Shown here in pieces: positions 35,170 to 43,827 of a stretch of DNA of 64,000 nucleotides; within the stretch, counting starts at the first letter, position 1, and each line of letters begins with the position of its first letter. The position numbers were made by a program, and so were the translations under genes. The notes below the pieces were generated by a model. The model saw nothing but the letters and a program-made list of their open reading frames with translations, searched no databases and was not told the origin of the DNA. Origin of the DNA: Flavobacterium agrisoli (GTDB lineage Bacteria > Bacteroidota > Bacteroidia > Flavobacteriales > Flavobacteriaceae); the NCBI RefSeq assembly GCF_016522065.1, contig NZ_JAEHFV010000001.1:806001-870000 (forward strand), given 5' to 3'.

Positions 35170-37427
35170 TTGGAAACAGGAAAATACAATTTAAAAATAG
35201 CCCCTTTACCGAGTTCACCAAAAGCAAAAATTAACCCTTTGTGCGCTTGCATGATTTTTTTGCAAAGTGCTAACCCAACGCCCGAACCTTTATAGGCTTC
35301 TTGAGCATGTAACCTGCTGAAGATTTTAAAAATTTTCTCGGCAAAAATTTGCTCAAAACCAATCCCGTTATCTGAAAAAGCTAAGACTTCAAAAGCACCT
35401 TCTCCATCTACATTTTGAACGCCTAATGATTTCACCATCAAAACTGGAATCTTTCCTTCCTCTGTATATTTTAATGAATTTTGCAATAGATTCGAAAAAA
35501 GTTGCTTCATTAAAAAAGGCATTCCTTTAATTTTAGGTAGGTTTTCAATCGTAATTTCCGCTTTTTTCTCCTCTATTAACTCACTTAAATCCAATAAAAC
35601 CTCTTCTAAAATAACATTCGGATTTACTATTTCAAAAGCTTCATCTGCATTTTTAATCCGCGTATATTTTAAAATATCAATAAGAAGCGTTTGCATCCGG
35701 TTAGCCGAGTTATTCATTCTCTGAATTGAATTGATAATATTTTCCGAATATTTTATTTCTTCTTTTTCTAAAATTCGAGAAGAAATCATTTGAATTTTCC
35801 GAAGCGGCTCTTGCAAATCGTGTGTACTTATCCAATTTATATTTTCCAATTCTGAATTAGTTTCTTTAAGGACTTCGCTTAATTTTCGGTATTTCTCTTC
35901 CTCTTGCGAAATAATCAATAAATTCAATTGTTTTTGAAGCGTATGCGCATAATTGGCAGCGGCATTAAGCTCGGGTTGCAACCAAACTTTACTTTGGCAT
36001 TTTACAATTTCTTTGTATAATTTAAATGAATTTCGAGGATAAAGTCCTTTACTATCTTTAACTATTGCTTTTTTAGGATCACCTGCCCAATTTAACTCTG
36101 TTAACGATTCTGGTCGAAACCAAATAATGCTATCATTACCATCCAAACTCAAAGCATGAAAAATAACTCCAGAAGCTTCAGCACAAAAATCAGCCGAATC
36201 AGGCAAAAAATCAATTACTTTATCACTAACAAAAAAACTGTTTTTAGATTGTATAGCGAGGATTTTTGTTAATTTATGGATATTGAAATCATCAGGGGTT
36301 AAGCCTTTTTTATAAATTTTTGAATTAAAAATAATAGCTACCCCTGCCGCATTGCAAACTTCTAAAATTTCAGCACTCTTTAATATAGTTTCAAAAGATT
36401 TTTCGTTCGCCGACAAATCAAAAGAATTCAATTTTTCTAGGGCAATATTTGATTTACGCGCCACTTCGTATTCTTCATTAGATTGTCTAATATCAATTTG
36501 AGAAGTGATAAAATGTCCTTGCAATTGCGCTGCTAAACGCATTTCGTGCGTAATATTTTTAGGACTATAATGATGACACGCTATTAAACCCCAAAGTTTT
36601 TTTTGATGAATAAGCGAAATTGTCAATGTTGCGCCTACACCCATATTTTGAAGATATTCTACATGTATTGGTGATGTACTCCTTAACAACGACAAACTCA
36701 AATCGAGATTTTTTGAGTTGTTACCATCATCGATTGTGAAAAGCGGAACGGGCGTATAATTAATATCGACTATCATTCGCAGTAAATTCTGCATGTACAA
36801 AGCCCTAGCTTGAACCGGAATATCAGTATGCGGGTAATGTAAACCTAAAAAAGGCTCTAAATCATCACGCACACTTTCGGCAAAAACTTCACCGTTATAA
36901 TCTTTATCAAATCGATAAATCATAACCCGATCATATCCCGTAATTTCACGTGCTCCTTTGGCAACTTGCGCACATAATTCTTGAAGCGTATGCGTGTCGT
37001 TCATGTAGGATAAAAACTGAGAAGTTTGATTGTAAACATCTCCTGTTTTAACCGTGTTTTCTAAAAAAGGTTCTGCTTCTAAAATATAGTTTTCACCACT
37101 TTTATGTATAGTGCATAAAAATTCTTTATTATTGAAATTTAATTGAAATGGATCTGATAAAACCGCCCGATTCTTTTGAATGTAATCGCTTGCTGTTTTT
37201 TTTATTTCTTCACCAAAAACAATTTCAAAATCTGTGTTTAAAATTTGAGAAGGTTTTAAATCAAGATAAGATTCTACATTTCCACTACAAAATTCTATTT
37301 TCCATGAAAGGATATTAACCCCAATTAAAAAACCATGAGGCTGAATGCTTCCCGGAATATGAATAGGTTCAAATTCGCAATTGGTTAAATTTACAATATC
37401 GCGATTAACAATATCTCTAATCTTCAT
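35166..37427 (-). CDS. bphP: Bacteriophytochrome histidine kinase
   Basis: A 753-residue red/far-red photoreceptor kinase. The PAS domain has CEFEPIHIPGSIQPHG with Cys17 at the biliverdin-attachment position. The GAF domain has YPHTDIPVQARALYMQN (the DIP loop) and the chromophore His region LIACHHYSPK. The PHY domain carries the tongue motifs WFRPE, WAGDP and PRNSF. A HisKA domain (THDLQEPLRK) and HATPase_c (NLLQNSLKYT, FSDNGIGF, GSGVGLALCKK) follow. It should bind biliverdin made by the heme oxygenase encoded just upstream. All chromophore-site motifs I looked for are present. Confidence 0.94.
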   Translation of the reverse strand: MKIRDIVNRDIVNLTNCEFEPIHIPGSIQPHGFLIGVNILSWKIEFCSGNVESYLDLKPSQILNTDFEIVFGEEIKKTASDYIQKNRAVLSDPFQLNFNNKEFLCTIHKSGENYILEAEPFLENTVKTGDVYNQTSQFLSYMNDTHTLQELCAQVAKGAREITGYDRVMIYRFDKDYNGEVFAESVRDDLEPFLGLHYPHTDIPVQARALYMQNLLRMIVDINYTPVPLFTIDDGNNSKNLDLSLSLLRSTSPIHVEYLQNMGVGATLTISLIHQKKLWGLIACHHYSPKNITHEMRLAAQLQGHFITSQIDIRQSNEEYEVARKSNIALEKLNSFDLSANEKSFETILKSAEILEVCNAAGVAIIFNSKIYKKGLTPDDFNIHKLTKILAIQSKNSFFVSDKVIDFLPDSADFCAEASGVIFHALSLDGNDSIIWFRPESLTELNWAGDPKKAIVKDSKGLYPRNSFKLYKEIVKCQSKVWLQPELNAAANYAHTLQKQLNLLIISQEEEKYRKLSEVLKETNSELENINWISTHDLQEPLRKIQMISSRILEKEEIKYSENIINSIQRMNNSANRMQTLLIDILKYTRIKNADEAFEIVNPNVILEEVLLDLSELIEEKKAEITIENLPKIKGMPFLMKQLFSNLLQNSLKYTEEGKIPVLMVKSLGVQNVDGEGAFEVLAFSDNGIGFEQIFAEKIFKIFSRLHAQEAYKGSGVGLALCKKIMQAHKGLIFAFGELGKGAIFKLYFPVSN

Positions 37428-37430
37428 AAA

Positions 37431-38045
37431 CTAAAACGAATTTGTAGACAAATGCTGCTCCATAACCGTAAAACCATATTCGGCACCCTTTATTATTTCA
37501 TCTTGCGAATTGGTTTTATTTTCAAAATCAGTCATTTCGGATAAGAATTTTTTCCATGTACTTCCGGTTTTATTGCCATATCCATCAAAATAAGAAGCTC
37601 CATTTTCGGGTGTTAAACCTAAGTTTTCTTGTATATTTTTCAGAATAAATCGACCTCCCAAAGTTGACCCTTCCAAAACGTACATAATTCCCATAGCAAA
37701 TGGAACCGAGATTGCACTAGTATTTTCAAAAGAAAAGTTAATTGCTTTTTTTTCTTTTCCAATTGATTTTAAATCGTTTTCAATCCAAATTGCTTTTTTT
37801 CTGTTCTCTAAATCTGAAATCACATCAGAAAGAATAGGGTAAATATTTTGTTCTAAATTTTCAACCACATCGTGCATTAAACTAAGATACAAAGCATATT
37901 GTTCCAAAGTAATTTGTGGGTTTATAATGCTTTTAGATAGTGGTAGGGATTCTAACTTTTTATGCGCTTCGGAAGTTTGACTCCTTAATACTTCCAAAAA
38001 AGAAATGGAAGTTGATGGCTTCCTTTTTTGGCTATCAATACTCAT
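37431..38045 (-). CDS. bphO: Biliverdin-producing heme oxygenase (BphO type)
   Basis: A 204-residue heme oxygenase. The proximal ligand appears in SEAHKKLESLPLSKSI, and the distal helix in MYVLEGSTLGGRFILKNI with the flexible Gly-rich stretch. It opens heme to biliverdin, iron and CO. Position between the response regulator and bphP, with only 3 bases to bphP, makes it the chromophore supplier for the phytochrome rather than an iron-scavenging enzyme. The N-terminal 15 residues are a disordered KRKPSTS extension. Confidence 0.92.
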   Translation of the reverse strand: MSIDSQKRKPSTSISFLEVLRSQTSEAHKKLESLPLSKSIINPQITLEQYALYLSLMHDVVENLEQNIYPILSDVISDLENRKKAIWIENDLKSIGKEKKAINFSFENTSAISVPFAMGIMYVLEGSTLGGRFILKNIQENLGLTPENGASYFDGYGNKTGSTWKKFLSEMTDFENKTNSQDEIIKGAEYGFTVMEQHLSTNSF

Positions 38046-38054
38046 GGAAACTAG

Positions 38055-38492
38055 TTAATTATTAATGTAAACGAATTCTTTACTTGTTGGTTTAAAAGTA
38101 TTCCAATCGATATTTACTGCATGTTCAATTGTTTTTTTCAACAGATTGTAATCAGTTGGTTTTGATATATAGTAACTAGCACCTAATGCTCTACTTTTTT
38201 CAATAATTTGAATATCGTTTGAAGTCGAAAAGATGACAATCGGTATGTCCTTGAAATTACCCGAACTTTTGAGTTGTTGTAAAACATCAAAGCCACTAAA
38301 ACCCGGCATGTTTAAATCTAAAAAAACAATATGCGGATTTGGTGGTGGATTTTCTAAATCGTATAATAATTTTTTACCACAATTTTGTGTTACAACATTC
38401 AAGTGGTTTCCAATATCGCTTGAAGCTTCGATAAAAAACTCTAAATCTTCTTGATCGTCGTCGGTGTAAAATATAGTAAGTTGATTTTTCAT
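38055..38492 (-). CDS. Single-domain response regulator of the phytochrome operon
   Basis: A 145-residue receiver-only protein. It has the acidic pair TDDDQEDLEF, the phospho-acceptor Asp in HIVFLDLNMPG, the switch Thr/Ser in IVIFSTS and the Lys in YISKPTD. No output domain follows. It matches the Rcp type of small regulators encoded with phytochromes, so BphP is its likely kinase. I chose ATG 38492 (MKNQLTIF) over 38522. It is first in the operon, 9 bases before bphO, with a TATATTTG box upstream. Confidence 0.9.
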   Translation of the reverse strand: MKNQLTIFYTDDDQEDLEFFIEASSDIGNHLNVVTQNCGKKLLYDLENPPPNPHIVFLDLNMPGFSGFDVLQQLKSSGNFKDIPIVIFSTSNDIQIIEKSRALGASYYISKPTDYNLLKKTIEHAVNIDWNTFKPTSKEFVYINN

Positions 38493-38528
38493 ATTTGTAA
38501 GAAATTGGGGAATTAAATGCAATTATTA

Positions 38529-38536
38529 CAAATATA
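38529..38536 (-). promoter_or_regulatory. -7 box of the phytochrome operon
   Basis: TATATTTG on the minus strand, 36 bases before the ATG at 38492. Confidence 0.55.
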
Positions 38537-38639
38537 AATAATTGAAAGACCAAAATGTGTTAAATAACCGCCAATTTCAATTTTACTAACAGACTGTAAA
38601 TTTGCAAGATATAAATACTTTCAACTTGATAACAAAATC

Positions 38640-39032
38640 TTACAGTTTGCTCATGTTAGTAGCCAAAGTTTCAATAAACTTCCCGATTGGTCCTTTTACC
38701 ATCATGGCCATCATTGGATTAAATTCGCCCTCAAAATCAAGTTTAACAGCACTTGAATTATCCGATAATGATTCAATATTCGAAACCAAAGTAAAGGGTA
38801 ATTTATCACTAGCTGCGCCTAAAACGATTTTGTTTGGAGCTACTTTTTCTTTCATTTTAAGTTTGATTTCGGGCATTCCTTTTAAACCAAAAATAAAAGA
38901 ATCTTCACCAATTACCTCAAATTTTGCAATATTTTCGGGCATTAACTTTTCAAAGTTTTTAACATCGCTCAGCAAATCAAATAATTCTTGAGCCGATTTT
39001 GGCACGGTTACTTTAGGACTTTCTAAATTCAT
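38640..39032 (-). CDS. SRPBCC (START-like) family protein
   Basis: A 130-residue helix-grip protein of the SRPBCC/polyketide-cyclase superfamily. The N-terminal strand VTVPKSAQELFDLLSDVKNFEKLMP is the usual entry, then alternating strands, with a C-terminal helix GPIGKFIETLATNMSKL. Such folds bind hydrophobic ligands, but no ligand can be named. It follows pyrE by 27 bases and is probably cotranscribed with it, an arrangement I recall in other flavobacteria. Confidence 0.82.
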   Translation of the reverse strand: MNLESPKVTVPKSAQELFDLLSDVKNFEKLMPENIAKFEVIGEDSFIFGLKGMPEIKLKMKEKVAPNKIVLGAASDKLPFTLVSNIESLSDNSSAVKLDFEGEFNPMMAMMVKGPIGKFIETLATNMSKL

Positions 39033-39059
39033 TTTAGGTAATAGTTTTGAAGGTGATTT

Positions 39060-39701
39060 TTACTGATTCCAAGTTGAAGGGTTTACACTCCACTCTTTTA
39101 AAGTTTCCAAATCATCTTTGGAAATATATTCTTTAACAACCGCTAAATTTAATAAGTTAGGGTAATTACTCAAGGTAAATAAATCAACATTTGCTGCTTT
39201 AAAGTTTTCTTCAGCAACATCAAAACCGTAAGTAAAAATAGCTGCCATTCCTAAAATATCAGCACCAGCATTTCGCAAAGCCTCTACAGCAAGCAAACTA
39301 CTTTTTCCTGTACTAATTAAATCTTCAACCACCACAACTTTTTGTCCGGCTTCAAAATGTCCTTCCACTTGATTTTGCCTACCGTGTTTTTTAGCTTCTG
39401 GTCGCACATAAACAAAAGGCAAATCTAATGCTTCGGCAACCAAAATACCTACGCCAATTGCTCCGGTAGCAACACCTGCAATAACATCGGGTTTTCCAAA
39501 TTGCCTTTCAATGCAATCTGCAAAAGCATTACTTATAAATTTTCTTATCTCAGGAAAAGAGAGAATTAGCCTGTTATCACAATAAATTGGTGATTTCCAT
39601 CCAGAAGCCCATGTAAAAGGATTTTTTGGATTCAATTTAATTGCATTTATTTGCAAAAGCAATTCGGCTGTTTTTTCGGCAGTATCTTTATTAAAAATCA
39701 T
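39060..39701 (-). CDS. pyrE: Orotate phosphoribosyltransferase
   Basis: A 213-residue enzyme making orotidine 5'-phosphate from orotate and PRPP. Seen are the N-terminal FTWASGWKSPIYCDNRL loop, the flexible catalytic loop VRPEAKKHGRQNQVEG, and the PRPP site VVVEDLISTGKSSL. The frame runs back to 39773, but ATG 39701 fits the family, and TACATTTG ends exactly four bases before it, suggesting a leaderless mRNA. The divergent NUDIX gene starts only 7 bases away (39709), so each gene's upstream control DNA lies inside the other. Confidence 0.94.
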   Translation of the reverse strand: MIFNKDTAEKTAELLLQINAIKLNPKNPFTWASGWKSPIYCDNRLILSFPEIRKFISNAFADCIERQFGKPDVIAGVATGAIGVGILVAEALDLPFVYVRPEAKKHGRQNQVEGHFEAGQKVVVVEDLISTGKSSLLAVEALRNAGADILGMAAIFTYGFDVAEENFKAANVDLFTLSNYPNLLNLAVVKEYISKDDLETLKEWSVNPSTWNQ

Positions 39702-39705
39702 AGTA

Positions 39706-39713
39706 CAAATGTA
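39706..39713 (-). promoter_or_regulatory. -7 box of pyrE, four bases before its ATG
   Basis: TACATTTG on the minus strand, then TACT, then ATG. It overlaps the start codon of the divergent NUDIX gene. Confidence 0.5.
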
Positions 39714-40311
39714 TAAAGTTTTTGTGAACGACAAACCTCTTTTTTTGACAAATGAAATCACAAAAGAGACCAATTTTCAATTGTTTTTACTTGAAAGTAT
39801 TGACATAGAACAACTTATTGTTAAAATTTTTCAGAATAAAATTCAAAAAGCCTATTTATATCATCCTGATGAAAAGGAAATCATGAAGACGCTTAAATCT
39901 AAAATTCCTGTGGCTAAAGCGGGCGGCGGATTGGTTTATAATAAAAAAGGAGAAGTTTTGTTTATTTTTAGAAATGGAAAATGGGATTTACCTAAAGGTG
40001 GCACCGAAAAAGGCGAGGAAATTGAAGAAACCGCCATGCGGGAAGTAGAAGAAGAAACGGGTGTAAACAAACTTAAAATCACTAATAAATTACAAAAAAC
40101 CTATCATGTCTTTAAACGTAATGGCAAATACAAACTCAAAATAACGCATTGGTTTGAAATGCACACCAATTTTGATGGAACGCCAAAAGGTCAAGCCAAT
40201 GAGGGGATTGAAAAAGTAGCCTGGTTAAATCCACAACAAATTCAAGACGCTTTAAAAAACTCTTACGAAAACATTAAATTACTTTTTGAAGAAACAAAAA
40301 TAACCCAATAA
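39709..40311 (+). CDS. NUDIX hydrolase
   Basis: A 200-residue protein. The first 65 residues are a separate alpha/beta segment (MYKVFVNDKPLFLTNE), then a NUDIX domain with a complete NUDIX box GGTEKGEEIEETAMREVEEETGV-type arrangement (G-x5-E-x7-REV-EE-TG) preceded by WDLPKG. It probably cleaves a nucleoside diphosphate-linked compound; the substrate is unknown. It starts 7 bases from pyrE on the other strand, so the two may be coregulated. A bidirectional terminator follows. Confidence 0.9.
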   Translation: MYKVFVNDKPLFLTNEITKETNFQLFLLESIDIEQLIVKIFQNKIQKAYLYHPDEKEIMKTLKSKIPVAKAGGGLVYNKKGEVLFIFRNGKWDLPKGGTEKGEEIEETAMREVEEETGVNKLKITNKLQKTYHVFKRNGKYKLKITHWFEMHTNFDGTPKGQANEGIEKVAWLNPQQIQDALKNSYENIKLLFEETKITQ

Positions 40312-40350
40312 AAAAGTCCAAAAGCTAAACACGCTTTTGGACTTTTTTTT
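40309..40350. terminator. Bidirectional terminator
   Basis: AAAAAAGTCCAAAAGC/GCTTTTGGACTTTTTT with a 7-base loop, between the NUDIX gene and convergent rluD. Confidence 0.9.
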
Positions 40351-41386
40351 ATTCTTCATCGGCATGATGGGATTTAGAATAATTGCGCCATTTTTCAATA
40401 CAATCTTGAAAATCTTGTGGCAACTCGGTATCAAATCGCATCAATTCGCCCGTTGTAGGATGATTAAATCCTAGCGTTTTAGCATGCAATGCCTGTCTTG
40501 GCAAAGCTTTAAAACAATTTTCAATAAATTGTTTGTATTTGGTAAAAGTTGTTCCTTTCAAAATTAAATGGCCACCATAACGTTCATCATTAAATAAAGG
40601 ATGTCCGATATGTTTCATGTGGGCACGAATTTGATGGGTTCTCCCCGTTTCCAACTGGCATGAAATTAAAGTTACATAACCAAATCGTTCCAAAACATTA
40701 TAATGTGTAATGGCAGGTTTACCAATTTCAGGATCAGCAAAAACGGCCATTTGCATTCTGTCTTTCAAATGACGCGCTAAATTACCTTCGATGGTTCCTT
40801 TATCTTCTATAACATTTCCCCAAACCAAAGCTACATATTCTCTTTCTGTGGTTTTGGCTTCAAATTGCTTGGCTAAACTAGTCATAGCTGCTTCCGTTTT
40901 GGCTATTACCAATAATCCCGAAGTATCCTTATCAATTCTATGAACCAATCCAGGTCGTTCGGAACTGTTCATTGGCAAATTTTCAAAATGATACGCCAAC
41001 GCATGCACCAAAGTTCCTGTATAATTTCCATGTCCAGGATGTACGACTAAACCTGGTTCTTTATTAATCAATAACAAAGCATCGTCTTCGTAAACAATAT
41101 TTAAAGGAATATTTTCGGGAATAATATGGTTTTCAAAAGGCGGATGCGATAACATAATCGTAATTACATCAAAAGGTTTTACCTTATAATTTGATTTTAC
41201 GGGAATATCATTTACAAAAATATTACCTTCGGAAGCAGCATTTTGAATTTTATTTCGAGTGGCATTCTCAATTAAATTCATCAAATATTTATCAATACGC
41301 AATAATGCTTGCCCTTTAGGAACTTCAAACCTATAATGTTCGAATAATTCTTCTTCTAAATCTAAATTTTTAATATTACTGTTCAT
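40349..41386 (-). CDS. rluD: 23S rRNA pseudouridine synthase, RluD family
   Basis: A 345-residue RluA-type pseudouridine synthase. An N-terminal S4 RNA-binding domain (LRIDKYLMNLIENATRNKIQNA) precedes the catalytic domain with HRIDKDTSGLLVIAKT, holding the essential Asp, and the late GRTHQIRAHMKHIGHPLFNDERYGG. RluD modifies helix 69 of 23S rRNA. It overlaps the upstream PASTA gene by 11 bases, so the two are translated together. Both genes are divergent from ddl. Confidence 0.93.
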   Translation of the reverse strand: MNSNIKNLDLEEELFEHYRFEVPKGQALLRIDKYLMNLIENATRNKIQNAASEGNIFVNDIPVKSNYKVKPFDVITIMLSHPPFENHIIPENIPLNIVYEDDALLLINKEPGLVVHPGHGNYTGTLVHALAYHFENLPMNSSERPGLVHRIDKDTSGLLVIAKTEAAMTSLAKQFEAKTTEREYVALVWGNVIEDKGTIEGNLARHLKDRMQMAVFADPEIGKPAITHYNVLERFGYVTLISCQLETGRTHQIRAHMKHIGHPLFNDERYGGHLILKGTTFTKYKQFIENCFKALPRQALHAKTLGFNHPTTGELMRFDTELPQDFQDCIEKWRNYSKSHHADEE

Positions 41387-41996
41387 CTGCGGTGTTTTCG
41401 TCTACGGCTGGAATGGTATCCGAAGCCTGACTTTCATCTTCATAACTTGCTTTTCCATCACCTAAAACCAAATCGATTTTTGAGTTTTTTAATACGCGGT
41501 CGCCAACTTTCAAATTACGACCTTTATAACGCATTTCCAAAACCATGTCTTTACCTAAATTCGGAATGTAAGTAATTTTTCCTTCCTGTAAACCAAGCGC
41601 CTTTAAGGTTGGTACGGCTTCTCTGTAGGTTTTTTCTATTAAATCTGGAATACGAACTGATGAAAATCCAGAGGCATTAATTTTAATGTATATTTTTCGT
41701 CCCACTTTTACCTTAGTACCAGGCAAAGGATCTTGTTCAACTACACTATTTTTAGGAAATTCTTTTCTAAAATCCACACTATCCAAAAGTACATAGTCCA
41801 AATCCATTCCGTCTAGCTTTTCTTCAACTTGTTCTTCGGTTAATTTGCGTAAATCTGGCACCGCTAATTCATGTCCGTGATCGGTTGTAAAAGTGAGCCA
41901 ATGCATAAACAAATACACTAAAACGGCCGTAATAGCTAAGGCAATTAAAACTTGCGTTAAAAAAACGCGACTTACTAGATATTTACGTAAACTCAT
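41376..41996 (-). CDS. PASTA-domain membrane protein
   Basis: A 206-residue protein with one N-terminal membrane helix (FLTQVLIALAITAVLVYLF) and two to three extracytoplasmic PASTA repeats (about 43-108, 112-180): VPDLRKLTEEQVEEKL, VVEQDPLPGTKVKVGRKI, IPDLIEKTYREAVPTLKALG. PASTA domains bind peptidoglycan stem peptides. There is no kinase domain, unlike Firmicute PASTA kinases. The neighbour ddl (cell-wall dipeptide synthesis) across the divergent promoter supports a cell-wall role. The C-tail is acidic and disordered. Confidence 0.88.
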   Translation of the reverse strand: MSLRKYLVSRVFLTQVLIALAITAVLVYLFMHWLTFTTDHGHELAVPDLRKLTEEQVEEKLDGMDLDYVLLDSVDFRKEFPKNSVVEQDPLPGTKVKVGRKIYIKINASGFSSVRIPDLIEKTYREAVPTLKALGLQEGKITYIPNLGKDMVLEMRYKGRNLKVGDRVLKNSKIDLVLGDGKASYEDESQASDTIPAVDENTADEQ

Positions 41997-42015
41997 AGAT
42001 TATTTTTTTGTGAGA

Positions 42016-42023
42016 CAAAGATA
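42016..42023 (-). promoter_or_regulatory. -7 box for the PASTA-rluD operon
   Basis: TATCTTTG on the minus strand, 19 bases before the ATG at 41996. It faces away from the ddl box 26 bases to the right. Confidence 0.6.
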
Positions 42024-42049
42024 AACCTATTTCGTTTCAAAAAAAATGA

Positions 42050-42057
42050 TAATTTTG
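42050..42057 (+). promoter_or_regulatory. -7 box for ddl
   Basis: TAATTTTG, 47 bases before ATG 42105. Confidence 0.5.
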
Positions 42058-42104
42058 TTTGACATAGGTTTACAACTTTATCTACTTAACCAATTTTTTA
42101 TAAA

Positions 42105-43076
42105 ATGAAAAACATAGCCATTATCATGGGCGGATATTCTAGCGAATATAAAATATCCTTAATTAGCGGAAACGTCGTTTTTAAATACTTAGATAAAACA
42201 AAATACAACGGCTATCGCATTCATATTTTTAAAGAAAAGTGGGTCTATGTAGATGAAAATGATACCGAATTCCCAATTGATAAAAACGATTTCTCAACAG
42301 ATGTAAACGGCCAAAAAATTACATTTGACTGTGTTTTTAATGCCATTCATGGTTCACCTGGCGAAGACGGTTTGATGCAAGCTTACTTTGAATTGCTTCA
42401 AATTCCGCAAACTTCATGCGATTATTACCAAGCAGCTTTAACGTTTAACAAACGTGATTTGCTTTCGGTTTTAAAACCATACGGAATTAAAACGGCCACA
42501 TCTTATTATTTAAACAAAGGAGATCTTATAAATTCTGAAGAAATTGTTTCGAAAGTTGGTTTGCCTTGCTTTGTAAAGCCTAATAAAGCTGGTTCTAGTT
42601 TTGGTATATCAAAAGTAAAAACAGCAAACGAATTACCCATTGCTATTGAAATGGCGTACAAAGAAGATAACGAAATTATTATTGAAAGCTTTTTAGACGG
42701 TACCGAAGTTTCGGTTGGTGTGATTAATTATAAAGGAAAAGTGACGGTTTTGCCAATTACTGAAATTGTTTCGGAAAATGACTTTTTTGATTATGAAGCC
42801 AAATATTTAGGAAAATCGCAAGAAATTACGCCTGCTCGCATTCCAGAAGAACTAACTCAAAAAGTAAGCGAAATTGCCAAACGAGCTTATGAAGTTTTAA
42901 AAATGAAAGGTTTTTCAAGAAGCGAATTTATCATCGTGAACAACGAACCTCATATGCTCGAAATGAATACCATTCCGGGACTTACAACCGAAAGTTTATT
43001 ACCACAACAAGCCGAAGTAGCCGGAATTTCGCTCGAAGAATTATTCTCTAACGCGATTGAATTAGCACTTAAATAA
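42105..43076 (+). CDS. ddl: D-alanine-D-alanine ligase
   Basis: A 323-residue ATP-grasp ligase that joins two D-alanines for peptidoglycan precursors. Motifs: N-terminal IIMGGYSSEYKISLISG, HGSPGEDGLMQAYFELL, FVKPNKAGSSFGISKV and the Mg-binding C-terminal EMNTIPGLTTESLLP. The substrate-binding residue after the GEDG loop and the MNTIPG region look normal, with nothing that suggests a D-lactate or D-serine variant, though I did not align it. YetF follows 6 bases later, so they are cotranscribed. Confidence 0.94.
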   Translation: MKNIAIIMGGYSSEYKISLISGNVVFKYLDKTKYNGYRIHIFKEKWVYVDENDTEFPIDKNDFSTDVNGQKITFDCVFNAIHGSPGEDGLMQAYFELLQIPQTSCDYYQAALTFNKRDLLSVLKPYGIKTATSYYLNKGDLINSEEIVSKVGLPCFVKPNKAGSSFGISKVKTANELPIAIEMAYKEDNEIIIESFLDGTEVSVGVINYKGKVTVLPITEIVSENDFFDYEAKYLGKSQEITPARIPEELTQKVSEIAKRAYEVLKMKGFSRSEFIIVNNEPHMLEMNTIPGLTTESLLPQQAEVAGISLEELFSNAIELALK

Positions 43077-43082
43077 AACCGA

Positions 43083-43772
43083 ATGATTACAATCGATTGG
43101 AAAAGAATCTTATTAAATGATTTGCCCTCACTATTTCTAATCGAAGTTGTGTTTCGATCATTAATCATGTTTACCATTCTTTTACTGGCACTTAAAATTG
43201 CCGGCAAGAGAGGTGTGCGCCAACTTTCTGTTTTCGAAACTGTTATTATAATTGCCTTAGGTTCGGCTGCAGGAGACCCAATGCTGTATGAAGATGTGGG
43301 TATTTTACCCGCTGTAGTGGTAATTGTAATCATCATTTTATTCTACAAAACCATTACATGGCTAACTAGTAAAAGCAAAAAATTTGAAAAATTTATTGAA
43401 GGCAAAACCGAATGTATAATTGACGATGGCGAATTTTCTTTAGATTCTTTCAAAAAAGAAAGTCTTGCTCAAGATGAATTTTTTTTAGAATTACGCATGA
43501 AATCAATTGAACATTTGGGCCAAATAAAAAATGCTTATGTAGAAACCAGTGGCGAAATAAGTGCTTTTTATTATCCCGATGACGAAGTTAAATTTGGATT
43601 GCCAATATTGCCTCAATTGTATGATAAAAAATCTGCTATAATCACCAAAAACGGATTGTATGCTTGTGCTTTTTGTGGAAAAGTTTCCAATTTAACTCCG
43701 ACAAAAGCCAATTGTTCCAATTGTAACCATACCGAATGGGTCGAAGCCATTAATACAATTCGAAAAGCGTAG
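43083..43772 (+). CDS. YetF/DUF421 membrane protein with C-terminal zinc ribbon
   Basis: A 229-residue protein. Three N-terminal helices (FRSLIMFTILLLALKIA, VFETVIIIALGSAAG, ILPAVVVIVIIILFY) and the hallmark KRGVRQLSVFETVI belong to DUF421/YetF. The cytoplasmic domain (about 95-200) has ECIIDDGEF. The last 35 residues add a zinc-ribbon-like CAFCGK...CSNCNH, not part of the usual YetF layout as I know it. The function of the family is unknown. It follows ddl by 6 bases; coaD downstream has its own promoter. Confidence 0.85.
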   Translation: MITIDWKRILLNDLPSLFLIEVVFRSLIMFTILLLALKIAGKRGVRQLSVFETVIIIALGSAAGDPMLYEDVGILPAVVVIVIIILFYKTITWLTSKSKKFEKFIEGKTECIIDDGEFSLDSFKKESLAQDEFFLELRMKSIEHLGQIKNAYVETSGEISAFYYPDDEVKFGLPILPQLYDKKSAIITKNGLYACAFCGKVSNLTPTKANCSNCNHTEWVEAINTIRKA

Positions 43773-43796
43773 GCTTAACTTTTCACCCAAACCTTG

Positions 43797-43804
43797 TACC
43801 TTTG
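43797..43804 (+). promoter_or_regulatory. -7 box for coaD
   Basis: TACCTTTG, 23 bases before ATG 43828. Confidence 0.55.
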
Positions 43805-43827
43805 CTAAAATCAATACCCATTATTAC

